In this document: piece after piece, positions 34,903-43,942 of the stretch
How positions within the stretch are numbered: position 1 is the first letter of the stretch
Layout: each line of letters starts with the position of its first letter
Assembly: GCA_965199235.1 (NCBI GenBank)
Contig: CBDAQU010000002.1
Location: 3,224,001-3,288,000 of the forward strand
Direction of reading: 5' to 3'
Length of the DNA stretch: 64,000 nucleotides
DNA from: BOG-908 sp965199235
Lineage (GTDB): Bacteria > Pseudomonadota > Alphaproteobacteria > Acetobacterales > Acetobacteraceae
The notes under the pieces: generated by a model
The model's database searches: none
What the model was told of the DNA's origin: nothing
Seen by the model: the letters and a program-made list of their open reading frames with translations, nothing else
Position numbers and translations under genes: made by a program

Positions 34903-36234
34903 TCAAGGGCAAGCGTCTTGGCCGCAGTGGTGCGGGATGCAATGCACACCCGTATAGCAGGCCCGCTCACTCCCAAGTCGACATGTCCGCGCGACGATCG
35001 TGCCGAATAGGGCGGCGACGAGGAACGGAGCGACGGGAATGCCCAACTGCACGTTCAAGTTGCGTGCTTCCAGCGGGTAGACGTACAGCACGGCCAGGAG
35101 AGACTTCTCCCAGGGCAGCCAGCCAGCCAGGCTCCCGCGTGCGACGATCCAAGCCATCGGAATCGCCAGGCACACCAGGTCGTAGTCCAGAAGGTAGGGG
35201 GTGCAGAGCAGTGTCGCACTGACGAGTGCGCTCATCTCGGGCCCAGCGCCGAAGCGGCGTTTCGCGTGCAAGGCGAGTGTTACGAGTGCGAGCACAGCGG
35301 CGACTGCCTGGAGCGTCAAGGAGAGAGACACGTTACCGTGCAAGATCCGCGCGGCGGCGTAGACGCTTTGCATCTTGGGCCACGTGGTGCCTTGTTCGAG
35401 CACGTGTCTCGCCACAGGCATTGCGCCGAGAAAGCTGGCCCATGCGGCTCGTCCCAGGATCACCCAGGATAGCATTGTCAGTCCGCCGACCGAGGCCACG
35501 AAGCTGACGAGCGTCGTCCAACGCCTGGCTGCGCCGAGGGCAATCGGCACGCCCAACGCCAGGTGCGGCTTGAATGAAAGTATGCCGAGGCAGAAGCCAG
35601 CCAATACCGGCCGACGTTCCAGATGCAGCATGCCGGCTGCGAAGGCGGTAGCGCTGATCGCGCCGTTCTGGCCGTCAGTGGCGTTCAATATCAGAACCGG
35701 CAGCATCGCAACCGGCAGCATCGGCCATCGCGGCGGGAGAATGCGCTTCAAACAGGCGATGGCGGCGATGAACGTGGCGAGAATGAACGCAGCCATCGCG
35801 GGCAAATAGGGCAAAAGCCCAAGCGGAAGGCACAGCAGCAGGAAGATCGGGGGATTCATGTAGGGCAAGAACTGTCCGGCAACCGATTGCGCGCCGATCG
35901 CTTGCATCGCGCTCATCAGCGTCGGGTCGTAGGCGGCAGATGGCTGGCCTTGTATGGCGAGCACGGCGCCAGACCAGAACGCGTCGAAGTCGGTGATCAG
36001 AGGACGCCAGTGTGGCTCACCGACAACGGATCGGATCAGCAAGAAGACGAGATGCGCTACCTGGATCATCGTTACAGCAGCGATCATCCAGCAACACGTC
36101 CAGGCACGCTCTCGCGTCAGCCAATCCGCCTGCCGCGCGATATCCAGTATGCGGCCAAGCCTACGCTTGACGGAGCGCTCTGGCCGCGTGCTTCGCGCCA
36201 GTACAGGCCAATGACGGTTGGATAGCGGCGCCAT
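34903..36234 (-). CDS. GT87 (DUF2029)-like membrane glycosyltransferase, copy 2
   Basis: A paralogue of the preceding gene, about 443 residues. The same signature appears: DFDAFWSGAVLAIQGQPSAAYDP, MNPPIFLLLCLPLGLLPYLPA, NATDGQNG, ILSFKPHLALGVPIAL and CTPYLLDYDLVCLAIPMAWIV. Ten or so membrane segments are evident. The start at ATG 36234 lacks a clear ribosome binding site; a TTG at 36288 is the alternative. The pair transcribes toward the tad operon and may decorate the pilus or an envelope polymer, which is inference from position. Confidence 0.75.
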   Translation of the reverse strand: MAPLSNRHWPVLARSTRPERSVKRRLGRILDIARQADWLTRERAWTCCWMIAAVTMIQVAHLVFLLIRSVVGEPHWRPLITDFDAFWSGAVLAIQGQPSAAYDPTLMSAMQAIGAQSVAGQFLPYMNPPIFLLLCLPLGLLPYLPAMAAFILATFIAAIACLKRILPPRWPMLPVAMLPVLILNATDGQNGAISATAFAAGMLHLERRPVLAGFCLGILSFKPHLALGVPIALGAARRWTTLVSFVASVGGLTMLSWVILGRAAWASFLGAMPVARHVLEQGTTWPKMQSVYAAARILHGNVSLSLTLQAVAAVLALVTLALHAKRRFGAGPEMSALVSATLLCTPYLLDYDLVCLAIPMAWIVARGSLAGWLPWEKSLLAVLYVYPLEARNLNVQLGIPVAPFLVAALFGTIVARTCRLGSERACYTGVHCIPHHCGQDACP

Positions 36235-36459
36235 CGGCTCAACCCACGAGAAAGCCAGGTACGCCAGGTGCAGAAAGCCGTTCTCCAACGAGAGCGCAGC
36301 TATTCAAGCGCGCTTGCTGCAGGCTCGACCAGGTGAAGCAAGCGAACGCTGCGAACGTATTCATTACGAAACCGTTTCTACACGACCATTGCCGGCCGCG
36401 GAAGCCCCTATCGGGCTGGCTGGCTAAAAAGCTGGGCCTGTGGTTGAAGCGCCCCGATC

Positions 36460-37416
36460 ATGCGTCAATTCCTGGATTTCGAAAAACCGATCGCCGAGCT
36501 CGAGGCCAAGATCGAAGAGCTGCGGCAGATGTCGGAACCCGGCAGCATCAACATCGCCGACGAAGTGGCCAAGCTGACCGAGAAGGCCGACAAGCAGCTA
36601 AGGTCCACCTACGCCAAGCTCACACCCTGGCAGAAGACCCAGGTGGCCCGGCACGAGGACCGGCCGAAGGCGCTGGACTACATCGGCGCGCTGATCACCG
36701 ACTTCTCCCCCTTGGCTGGGGACCGCGCGTTCGCCGAGGATGCAGCCATCGTCGGGGGGCTGGGTCGTTTGGAGGGTCGGCCGGTGATGGTGCTGGGCAC
36801 CGAGAAAGGGTCGGAGACGGAGTCTCGGGTGCGGCACAATTTCGGCAGCGCCAAGCCCGAGGGATACCGCAAGGCGCGCCGGCTGATCGAGCTGGCCGGG
36901 CGGTTCGGGCTGCCTGTGCTGACGTTTGTCGACACGTCCGGGGCCTTTCCAGGGATCGACGCGGAGGCGCGCGGCCAGGCGGAGGCGATCGCTCGTTCCA
37001 TCGAGGCGTGCCTGGCAGCGCCGGTGCCGATCGTGGCGACGATCATCGGGGAGGGCGGGTCAGGCGGGGCGATTGCGCTGGCGACGGGGGACCGGGTGCT
37101 GATGCTGGAACATGCGGTCTATTCGGTGATCTCGCCGGAGGGATGCGCGAGCATCCTGTGGCGGGATGCGGCGCAGGCCTCGACGGCGGCGGAAGCCCTG
37201 AGACTGACGGCGGCCGACCTGAAGGCGCTTCATCTGATCGATACGGTGGTGGCAGAGCCGTTGGGCGGCGCGCATCGGGAGCCGTTGCTGGCGATGGCGG
37301 CGGTGGGCGTGGCGGTTGGGGAGGCTTTGGCGCCCCTGCTGGAGATGCCGCCAGCGATGCTGCGATCGCAGCGGCGTGAGAAGTTCCTGGCGATGGGCCG
37401 GGAGGGGCTGATCTAG
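36460..37416 (+). CDS. accA: Acetyl-CoA carboxylase carboxyltransferase subunit alpha
   Basis: The 318-residue protein has the standard AccA length and sequence. It begins MRQFLDFEKPIAELEAKIEE and has FGSAKPEGYRKARRLIELAGRFGLP, TFVDTSGAFPGIDAEARGQAEAIARS and GEGGSGGAIALATGDRVLMLEHAVYSVISPEGCASILWRD. It transfers carboxyl from biotin to acetyl-CoA, the first step of fatty acid synthesis, with AccD. Its start has no strong Shine-Dalgarno. The stop overlaps the convergent cinA-like stop by 4 bp. Confidence 0.96.
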   Translation: MRQFLDFEKPIAELEAKIEELRQMSEPGSINIADEVAKLTEKADKQLRSTYAKLTPWQKTQVARHEDRPKALDYIGALITDFSPLAGDRAFAEDAAIVGGLGRLEGRPVMVLGTEKGSETESRVRHNFGSAKPEGYRKARRLIELAGRFGLPVLTFVDTSGAFPGIDAEARGQAEAIARSIEACLAAPVPIVATIIGEGGSGGAIALATGDRVLMLEHAVYSVISPEGCASILWRDAAQASTAAEALRLTAADLKALHLIDTVVAEPLGGAHREPLLAMAAVGVAVGEALAPLLEMPPAMLRSQRREKFLAMGREGLI

Positions 37417-38159
37417 CCCGGTTCCCCTGGCGCTGGGGTGCCGCCCAGCGCGGCGAACAGGGCGGTGACCTCGCCGATGGCGGCATCGGCGGCCTGGGTG
37501 TCGGTGCCCTTGGCGACGATGGCGACGCCCGAGCCTGAGTCGCGGAAATAGGGGTAGCTGCCCAGGTCCAGGGATGGGTAGCGGGTCTGGATGTCGGTCA
37601 GGCCGGCAGCGATGTCGCCCTCCCTGATGCCGGTGGCGTGCACGCTGCGGCTGATGACGGGCTGGCCGTGCTTCAAGGTGGGAGCCAGGGCTTCGAACAT
37701 CAGCCGCATGATGCTGGGCACCCCTGCCATGACGTGGACGTTGGCGACCGAGAAGCCCGGGGCGATGTGGCCGTTATCGATCAGGACCGCACCGCGTGGC
37801 ATGGTGGCCATGCGTTGGCGGGCGGTGTTGAACGTGCCCGGCTCGTAATGGGCTTCCATTCGAGCCCAGACTTCGGGCTGTTTCTCCCAGGGGACGCCGA
37901 AGGCGGCGGCGATGCACTCGCTGGTGATGTCGTCATGGGTGGGACCGATGCCGCCGGTGGTGAACACATGGTCGTAGCGCGCGCGCATCTCGTTGACGGT
38001 GGACACGATGGTGTCGGCGATGTCGGGGATGATGCGGACTTCGCGCAGGGGTATGCCGAGCTCGCCCAGGCGGCGGGCGAGATAGACGGTGTTGGCGTCC
38101 TGGGTGCGGCCCGACAGGACCTCGTTGCCGATGACGATTATGCAGGCGGTGGGGTTCAT
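37413..38159 (-). CDS. CinA-type molybdopterin-binding domain protein
   Basis: A 248-residue protein that consists only of the MoaB/MogA-like competence-damage domain: IGNEVLSGRTQDANTVYLARRL, IIPDIADTIV, TGGIGPTHDDITSECIAAAFG, NVHVMAGVPSIMRLMFE. The C-terminal nicotinamide-nucleotide amidase domain of full CinA is absent, as in many alphaproteobacteria. The ATG at 38159 is chosen since it precedes the conserved strand (ACIIVIGNEV). Function is uncertain; some relatives hydrolyse ADP-ribose or related nucleotides. Confidence 0.82.
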   Translation of the reverse strand: MNPTACIIVIGNEVLSGRTQDANTVYLARRLGELGIPLREVRIIPDIADTIVSTVNEMRARYDHVFTTGGIGPTHDDITSECIAAAFGVPWEKQPEVWARMEAHYEPGTFNTARQRMATMPRGAVLIDNGHIAPGFSVANVHVMAGVPSIMRLMFEALAPTLKHGQPVISRSVHATGIREGDIAAGLTDIQTRYPSLDLGSYPYFRDSGSGVAIVAKGTDTQAADAAIGEVTALFAALGGTPAPGEPG

Positions 38160-38287
38160 GCCGGGAGAGTAGGGGCGGGACGAGGGGTTTGAAAGGCGCG
38201 CGCATGCGCCCGGTGGAGTCGCGCCGGGTGGTGCGCCTCTCATGTGTCCGGCCGGCGGTCAGGGGATCGGCGTGAAACCTGCTGCGG

Positions 38288-39043
38288 TCACCATCGCGGA
38301 CGGCGCCTGGGAGGGTCCGGCGCGGCCCTGACCGGCGCCGGTGATGCCGGATGCGGGGCGGCTTCGGGTTCGGCGGGGTAGCGCCCGAGCGTTTGGGGCG
38401 AGGCGCGGTCGAGGCCGAATTTTTCGCTGATGGTGAGCAGCAGGTCTTCGACCGGGATTTCGCCGTGCGGGCCGTCGGGCAGCGCGCAATCGAGGCGTTC
38501 GAGGGTTTCGCGCCGCAGGGTGTCCGGATGGATTGCGTCGCGGTCCGGGGACGGGGCGGCGGGCGGGCGGGGGGCCTGGCGAAGGGTGGCGATGTCGCGG
38601 AACGCGGGGAGGGCGCCCTCGACGATGGCGGCTTCCAGCAGGATGGTCTGGCGCACGGCGCGGGAGAGGTGGGCGAAGAGTTTTCCGTAATCGGGGGTGC
38701 GGTGGCGCGCGCGTTCCTCGGCCTGGGCGATGGCGCCGGCGGACGAGCCGGGGATGGCTGCGACCGGCGGGGCGGCCGCGATGTCGTCCAGAGCGCGGCC
38801 GGCGGCGGCGCGGGCGAGCGTCATGCCGATTTCGATGAGTTCCTGGCAGAGGCGCAGGTGCCGCGCGCGGTGTTCGGCGGCTTGCGGCGTCTCGGTGCAG
38901 GGCTGGCTGGCGGTCAGGGCGGCCTCGGTGGCTGGTGTTGGCGGTGGGGATAGAGCATGGCGGGGCTGGGCTGGGCAATTTGTTTTTGGTTTGTTCTTGG
39001 AGGCGTTGAGTGCATGACGCGGTCGGACGTGGACGTGGTGCAA
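38288..39043 (-). CDS. Conserved-looking hypothetical protein
   Basis: A frame of up to 251 residues. The middle reads RHLRLCQELIEIGMTLARAAA and KLFAHLSRAVRQTILLEAAIVEG, amphipathic helices that look like a real folded protein. The ends are Pro/Ala-rich and probably disordered. I know similar helical stretches from hypothetical proteins of acetic-acid bacteria, but cannot assign a function. No good ATG is seen; the start (TTG at 39043 or later) is uncertain. It lies between cinA-like and the TPR gene on the same strand. Confidence 0.55.
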   Translation of the reverse strand: MHHVHVRPRHALNASKNKPKTNCPAQPRHALSPPPTPATEAALTASQPCTETPQAAEHRARHLRLCQELIEIGMTLARAAAGRALDDIAAAPPVAAIPGSSAGAIAQAEERARHRTPDYGKLFAHLSRAVRQTILLEAAIVEGALPAFRDIATLRQAPRPPAAPSPDRDAIHPDTLRRETLERLDCALPDGPHGEIPVEDLLLTISEKFGLDRASPQTLGRYPAEPEAAPHPASPAPVRAAPDPPRRRPRW

Positions 39044-39063
39044 TGCGAGGGAGCCATTGCACC

Positions 39064-40248
39064 CTACTTTTGCTGACCTCCGGCCGCATGCTGCACTTGC
39101 GCCTCCGTGTCCTTGACGTCGATCAACCCCAGTTTGAGCGCACCGTCGTCCGGACGTTCTGACACCAGTCTTTCCATCGCGGCCAGAGCCTTGTCGGCGT
39201 GCGGTCTCGCGGCCGCGGGATCCCCAGAACGCGAGAGATACTGGGCGAGATTATTCTCGTAGGTTGCCATCAGGCGGCGCGCAGCAAGGCTCTGCTGTGT
39301 GCCTGCCAGCAACCGGTCGGCAATCGTCAGCCCCTCCCGATACGAGGCGATAGCACGTCCATAATCGCCTCGTTTGGCTTCGATGTCGCCGATATCCGCG
39401 TTAACCATCGCCAGGCTTTTTTGCCACTCCATGTTGCCGGGGTCGGCCGCCGCGAGTGACTGCTTGAACGCTGCGGAACGCCGATAGGCGGCCAGCGAGG
39501 CGGCCAGGTCGCCAAGCAGTTCCTGCTCGTCGCCGACATCCTCCCAGGCGACTGCAAGATCGTGTTGGCGGCGCGTGTTGGCCGGGTCGTGCTCGTACAG
39601 TGTCTGCATGATAACCAGCCCTGCTTGACAGGCTGCGAGCGCCTCCTTCGGTTTGCCGAGCGATTCCAGGGCATCGCACATCCTGATATGCCCGGTGGAC
39701 ATGGCATCGAGCCAATCTGCATCCGCGGGCTGCGCAGCGCTCCCCTGCTTGGCGATGGCGAGGGCTTTCTGATACGCGGCGAGGGCGCCGGTGGCGTCTC
39801 CCTGCTCGTCGAGCACGCGGCCGATCGCGGCTTGGCCGTCGGCAACCTGCCGCCACAAGGTTTTGCGATCCGGATGGCGTGCGGCGAGCTGCTGCAATCC
39901 GGCGAGGCTGTCACGGTAAGCGGCGAGCGCCGATGCGAGCTGGCGCGCATCGAGACGAGCGTCGCCGAGACGGTGCCGACTCTGCGCCAGTTCGGTCCGC
40001 AGCGCGTCGTCGTCTGGCGACCGAGCAAGAAGTGCGATTTGCAGGCCGGCGGCCCGTTCGGCCGCTTGCGCCGCATTCTCGGCATCTCCCGCGTGCCGAT
40101 ACACGTCGGCCATTTCCGCAAGTGCCCGCGCCTCCAGGCGCTGCGTCGCCATTTGCGGCGCGAGACGGGCCATCTTCGCCAGAGCGCGCTCCGCCTCGCC
40201 CAGCATCTCGTTCCTGACGGCCAGCGTTACGCCGGCGCGGTCGCGCAA
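39064..40248 (-). CDS. TPR-repeat protein downstream of the pseudokinase
   Basis: Up to 394 residues of tetratricopeptide-like repeats, such as RALAEMADVYRHAGDAENAAQ, LGDARLDARQLASALAAYRDSL, AIGRVLDEQGDATGALAAYQKAL and IGDIEAKRGDYGRAIASYREGL. TPRs mediate protein contacts. The frame overlaps the end of the upstream winged-helix/kinase gene by 22 nt in another frame; its first codon is TTG, and an ATG lies at 40206. Kinase and TPR domains are commonly fused, so this may be the detached C-terminal half of a single gene. Confidence 0.7.
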   Translation of the reverse strand: MRDRAGVTLAVRNEMLGEAERALAKMARLAPQMATQRLEARALAEMADVYRHAGDAENAAQAAERAAGLQIALLARSPDDDALRTELAQSRHRLGDARLDARQLASALAAYRDSLAGLQQLAARHPDRKTLWRQVADGQAAIGRVLDEQGDATGALAAYQKALAIAKQGSAAQPADADWLDAMSTGHIRMCDALESLGKPKEALAACQAGLVIMQTLYEHDPANTRRQHDLAVAWEDVGDEQELLGDLAASLAAYRRSAAFKQSLAAADPGNMEWQKSLAMVNADIGDIEAKRGDYGRAIASYREGLTIADRLLAGTQQSLAARRLMATYENNLAQYLSRSGDPAAARPHADKALAAMERLVSERPDDGALKLGLIDVKDTEAQVQHAAGGQQK

Positions 40249-41669
40249 GCGTCAGCGTATCGACGCTCCGCGTCAGCGTATCGGTCGCTGACGGTGCCTT
40301 CCAGCGTTTCTGCGATAGCCGCCGCCCGCCTGCGTTCCAAGCTGGCAGTCCGCTGCTTCTGCCAAGCGATAGCCGCCAGTCCAGACGATGCGATTGCTAG
40401 TGCCAGCAGTATCAAAGCGGCTAGACGGGTCCGCCGCGCCAATCCCGCGGCGTGGGCCGCCCGCCTTGCGGCCTCGCGCGCAGCCTCCTGCTGTTCGGCG
40501 GCTTCCCACGCCGCCGCCGCCGCTCTCCGGGCGGCCTCGTGCCTGGCCTCCAGCGAGCGCAGGCGTTCGGCGAGCGTGGTGGCCGAGGGAAGGCGCCGCG
40601 CAAGGTCGCCGCTTGCGGCTTCCCCGATGTCCGCGCGCAACAACGGGTCGTCCACGTCCCGCTCCCAGCCGGGGGCGAGCTTGCGTTCGAAATCGCCCGC
40701 GACGAGCTGGTAGAGCAGGACACCGAGCGCGTGAATGTCGGCGGCAACGGTTGGCAGGCCGCCCGCGACAAGCTCCGGCGCGGTGCAAGAATGGGCCAGG
40801 CGGCTGGAGCCGTTTTCAGCCTCGAACCCCGCCAGCCGTACGCGCGGCGCGCCGCCCGGATCGTCGATGAGGATTCTGCTGGCTGCGAGATTGCCATGCA
40901 GCACGCCGACTTCGTGCGCGGCGCCGACGATCGCGGCTGCATCGGCGAGCAAGGCGACGCGCCGTACGAGCGGGAGTGCGTTCAGCCCGCCGGCCATCTT
41001 CGCCCAGGAAGCAAGATCTTGGCCGCCATCCTCCATCTCCAGCCAGGCCGGATGCGCGTCCAGCGCGGCATCCAGCACGGGCACAAAACCATCCTCCTCG
41101 GGCGCCGCCTCGCGCAGCCGGCGCGATGCGCGCATTTCGCGGCGCAGGCTTTCGCGGCTTTCGGCATCTTCGGCGAACTTGAAGATTCTTATTCCGCCCG
41201 TCCCGTCATGCACGGCCCGCCAGACGCGGCGTCGTTCTCCGGTGCCCAGCAGCGCGCTCAGCCGCCAGTCCGCACGTCCCGGGACGGGATCGCCAGCGTC
41301 CAAAGTGAGGGCGGGGCGGGGCGGGGCCACGCTGGGCACGGCAGTGACCGGCGCGGCTATGCGGTAGCCGCGCCCCGGTTCGAGTGCCACGAGATCCCGT
41401 CCCGCCTCGCCGAGCGTGGCACGCAGGCGTCTCATTGCGTTGTAGAACGATGCGTCGCTCAGCCCGCGGGTGCTGCGCCACACGGCCTCGATGAGCGTCT
41501 CTTTCGCCACGACGTCGCCACCGGCGGTCAGCAGGCGGTGCAGCAGGCGCCGCGGGATTGGCTCGATTGTGCGGGCCACACCCTCGACGCACAGGGTTTC
41601 GCCGCGCTCGTCATAGGCAATGGCGCCGGCGCGCCAGCAACGCGGCGCGAGTCGGCCCAGCCCGTCCAT
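40227..41669 (-). CDS. Winged-helix / pseudokinase / transmembrane protein
   Basis: From ATG 41669 (GGTGGGG upstream) the protein is 480 residues. Residues about 20-95 form an OmpR/CadC-type winged helix (RLLHRLLTAGGDVVAKETLIEAVW, SDASFYNAMRRLRATLGE, GRGYRI). A protein kinase fold follows, with glycine loop LGTGERRRVW and Lys in IFKFAED. The catalytic loop reads HGNLAASRIL instead of HRDLKxxN, and DFG is replaced by GFE, so it is a predicted pseudokinase. One membrane span (LAALILLALAIASSGLAAIAW) ends the fold. The final residues contain a 21-bp in-frame duplication. Confidence 0.75.
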   Translation of the reverse strand: MDGLGRLAPRCWRAGAIAYDERGETLCVEGVARTIEPIPRRLLHRLLTAGGDVVAKETLIEAVWRSTRGLSDASFYNAMRRLRATLGEAGRDLVALEPGRGYRIAAPVTAVPSVAPPRPALTLDAGDPVPGRADWRLSALLGTGERRRVWRAVHDGTGGIRIFKFAEDAESRESLRREMRASRRLREAAPEEDGFVPVLDAALDAHPAWLEMEDGGQDLASWAKMAGGLNALPLVRRVALLADAAAIVGAAHEVGVLHGNLAASRILIDDPGGAPRVRLAGFEAENGSSRLAHSCTAPELVAGGLPTVAADIHALGVLLYQLVAGDFERKLAPGWERDVDDPLLRADIGEAASGDLARRLPSATTLAERLRSLEARHEAARRAAAAAWEAAEQQEAAREAARRAAHAAGLARRTRLAALILLALAIASSGLAAIAWQKQRTASLERRRAAAIAETLEGTVSDRYADAERRYADACATAPA

Positions 41670-41860
41670 GGCCCCACCCCGGCTGACATTACAATAGTTA
41701 ACGCTGCCGTTGGACGACCACCCTGTCAAGCCGCTGAAAGGCGTGCGGTTAGGTTGCCGTTAGGTGTTCGTTCCCGGCCGGTGAGCGACATCGCGGGCTG
41801 CTGCGGTCACGTCTGCTGCTGCCGGGCAAGACGCGCGGCTTCATCGTGAAAGGACGCAGC

Positions 41861-42547
41861 ATGTTTTTCGACCGTAAGAGGCGTGCCGCCTGGTGCCTGC
41901 TGGCCGGCCTCGGTGCCGCTGGAATGCTGGCCGCTGTCGGCCCTGCCGCCGCACAGTCCGCGCCGTACCTCGACTACTCCGATCTTTATGGCGCCGACGG
42001 CACAATCAGCATCACCAGGCTGCCAATCAAGGAGCCTGACGGAAGCGTGGTGTACAGGGACGCGACGATCGCGGTTACCGCGGATACGGGTGGCACGTTG
42101 AAGGCCAAAGTGACCAAGCAAGCCCCGTCTCAGATGCTGATCACCTCCAAGTTTCAGGCCGGCGTTTACAGCCGCTCGGACGAGGGCAGCGATCGATTCC
42201 GGGTCTCTGGGCCTGGTGCGCTCGGCGGCGGAGGCGAGGCGAAATGGACTATCGTAACAATCAACGACTATCCGTGCGGCGCACCTGCCGAATTCTATAC
42301 CGGCCAGCTCAGCCAGAACCCGCTGTACAGCCGTCTGCAAGCCGCAGGAATAGCGGACACAAGCTACAGCTACGGGATTATCAACGACGGTGTTCCAGCC
42401 GGTTGCGGCGACTGGAGTCCGAATTTCCCTCTGGGTGTCGCCCAGATCGGCAGTCAGATCGAGGTGTCTCTTTTCACCAATCCTAGGACGGGGAAGGATC
42501 AGTCAACACCTTACGAGCGCCTTCTCTACAACTTCGTACAGCCCTAA
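41861..42547 (+). CDS. Exported protein of unknown function
   Basis: A 228-residue protein with a signal peptide (RKRRAAWCLLAGLGAAGMLAAVGPAAAQ). The mature part is beta-rich and soluble, with two cysteines (DYPCG and AGCGDW) probably forming a disulfide, and phrases such as GTISITRLPIKEPDGSVVYRD. I recognise no family. AGGA lies 8 nt before the ATG at 41861. It is divergent from the pseudokinase gene and could be a target or partner of it. A hairpin at 42563-42588 follows the stop. Confidence 0.7.
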   Translation: MFFDRKRRAAWCLLAGLGAAGMLAAVGPAAAQSAPYLDYSDLYGADGTISITRLPIKEPDGSVVYRDATIAVTADTGGTLKAKVTKQAPSQMLITSKFQAGVYSRSDEGSDRFRVSGPGALGGGGEAKWTIVTINDYPCGAPAEFYTGQLSQNPLYSRLQAAGIADTSYSYGIINDGVPAGCGDWSPNFPLGVAQIGSQIEVSLFTNPRTGKDQSTPYERLLYNFVQP

Positions 42548-42562
42548 CGAGCTAATCTGCAG

Positions 42563-42588
42563 GATGGGGTGTCTTTTCGCACCCCATC
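42563..42588 (+). terminator. Hairpin after exported-protein gene
   Basis: GATGGGGTG (42563-42571) and its exact complement CACCCCATC (42580-42588) form a 9-bp stem with an 8-nt loop, 16 bp after the stop codon at 42547. No U-run follows, so it may be a weak terminator or a transcript-stabilising stem. Confidence 0.5.
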
Positions 42589-42639
42589 GCCCAATCAGTC
42601 CGACGACTCCCCAAACCATGCGTCGCATAGGAGAACATC

Positions 42640-43047
42640 TTGAAGAAACGAGTCTCAAGCGTCGCTGCCCTTGCTGTTGCGGCGTTATGCGCGGCCGCGT
42701 CCATCAGCCGTGCCGCCGACCGCTGGCCGCTGGATGACGGGAAATGCGGCGAGCAGCCGAACACCATGGCAATCGAGGATTGTATCGGTACTCGCACGAA
42801 AATCTGGGACCGCCGGCTGAACCAGGCCTGGCACACGCTGAACGATTTTCTGCGCAGCGATCCCGATTTGGCCAAGCGCATGCCGTCGCTGAAAACCGCG
42901 CAGCTTGCCTGGCTGAAATACCGCGATGCGAATTGCGCGTATTACGGCACCGCCGGCGGCACGATCTGGCGCATCGAATCGGCAAACTGCATGCTCGACT
43001 TGACCCAGGGCCGCGCGATCGAGCTGCAGCGGGAGGGGCCACACTGA
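42640..43047 (+). CDS. LprI-like / DUF1311 exported protein
   Basis: A 135-residue protein with a signal peptide (VAALAVAALCAAASISRA). The mature part carries the DUF1311 (lysozyme inhibitor LprI N-terminal domain) pattern: four spaced cysteines (GKCGE, IEDCIG, DANCAYY, SANCML) and LKTAQLAWLKYRDANC. Such proteins are periplasmic, and one mycobacterial member inhibits lysozyme. TTG at 42640 is preferred because AGGAGA stands about 6 nt before it. Confidence 0.8.
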   Translation: MKKRVSSVAALAVAALCAAASISRAADRWPLDDGKCGEQPNTMAIEDCIGTRTKIWDRRLNQAWHTLNDFLRSDPDLAKRMPSLKTAQLAWLKYRDANCAYYGTAGGTIWRIESANCMLDLTQGRAIELQREGPH

Positions 43048-43112
43048 CCGAGGTTGCAGCGATGAATGAAACGACTGGCGGGGCTGTGCGGTCCCGCATC
43101 TGAAGATGCGGG

Positions 43113-43550
43113 CTACTTCGGTTTTGGCTGCCACAACTCGATTTTCGTGCCGTCGGGGTCGAGGATCCAGGCGAAGCGGCCGTTGGGGTCGGTGTTGTCC
43201 ACTTTTATGATTGGGACGTCGTGCTGGTGTAGGCGGGCGAGGAAGGCATCCAAGTTATCGACGGCGAAATTAATCATAAAATCGCGCTTTGGGGGGGCGA
43301 ATTGGGTGTCGTTGGGGGGGAAGGCGCTCCAGAGGGCCATGGGGGGATGGTTGGGGGCGTCGGTGCGGAGGATGGCGCCGCCCCAGGATTCGACGGGGAG
43401 GCCGAGCGTGTCGCGATATCAGGCGGCCAGCGCTTTGGGGTTGGAGCTTTGGACGAAGATGCCGCCGATGCCGGTGATGTGGCCGGGGGTATGGGCTTGG
43501 GCGGCGGAGGCGAGCGTGCAGGCCAGGAGGGTGGTGGCGAGTCGTTTCAT
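43113..43550 (-). pseudogene. Exported VOC/glyoxalase-like gene with a single stop codon
   Basis: The ATG at 43550 starts a signal peptide (KRLATTLLACTLASAAQA), then HITGIGGIFVQSSNPKALAA, the first VOC strand. A TGA at 43419-43421 replaces the Trp expected in the WYRDTLGLP motif, and the same frame continues unbroken as YRDTLGLPVESWGGAILRTD, INFAVDNLDAFLARL and WILDPDGTKIELWQP to the stop at 43113. One base change (TGG to TGA) explains the break. A restart could yield only the C-terminal 75 residues. Confidence 0.85.
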
Positions 43551-43594
43551 GCGAGGCTCCTTGCTTCGACCATCTCGGCGGTTGGCTGGTTCGG

Positions 43595-43921
43595 CTACTT
43601 CGTTGTGCGCTTTGCGGCGGCGGGCAGGCATGCTGCGGTGATGTGGACGAGCTTTGTCGGCCAGGCGGCATCTTCCCGTTTGTCGCCGGGGATCAGGAAA
43701 CACGGTTTTGCCCCTTGGTAGGGGGGGCTCTCGGTGACCGCGCCGATATGGGCGCGGCCGGATTGCGTGGGCTTGATGTAGAGCTGGTCGTCGCAGACCA
43801 GGGCGACCATCTTTCCGTCGCAATACAGACCGTATTCGCCGAACAGCTTCCGCGCGCTGACTGTGCCCGCCTTCGATGCTTGTTCGACGATGAAATCGAC
43901 CGTGCTTTGCTTGGACGCCAT
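43595..43921 (-). CDS. TfoX/Sxy N-terminal-domain protein
   Basis: The 108-residue protein matches the stand-alone TfoX N-terminal domain: TVDFIVEQASKAGTVSARKLFGEYGLYCDGKMVALVCDDQLYIKPT, followed by HIGAVTESPPYQGAKPCFLI. In other bacteria TfoX/Sxy promotes competence gene expression; short versions occur widely in alphaproteobacteria with unknown roles. It lies upstream of the broken VOC gene on the same strand. Confidence 0.85.
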   Translation of the reverse strand: MASKQSTVDFIVEQASKAGTVSARKLFGEYGLYCDGKMVALVCDDQLYIKPTQSGRAHIGAVTESPPYQGAKPCFLIPGDKREDAAWPTKLVHITAACLPAAAKRTTK

Positions 43922-43942
43922 GGTCAGCTCACGCGCGTAACA

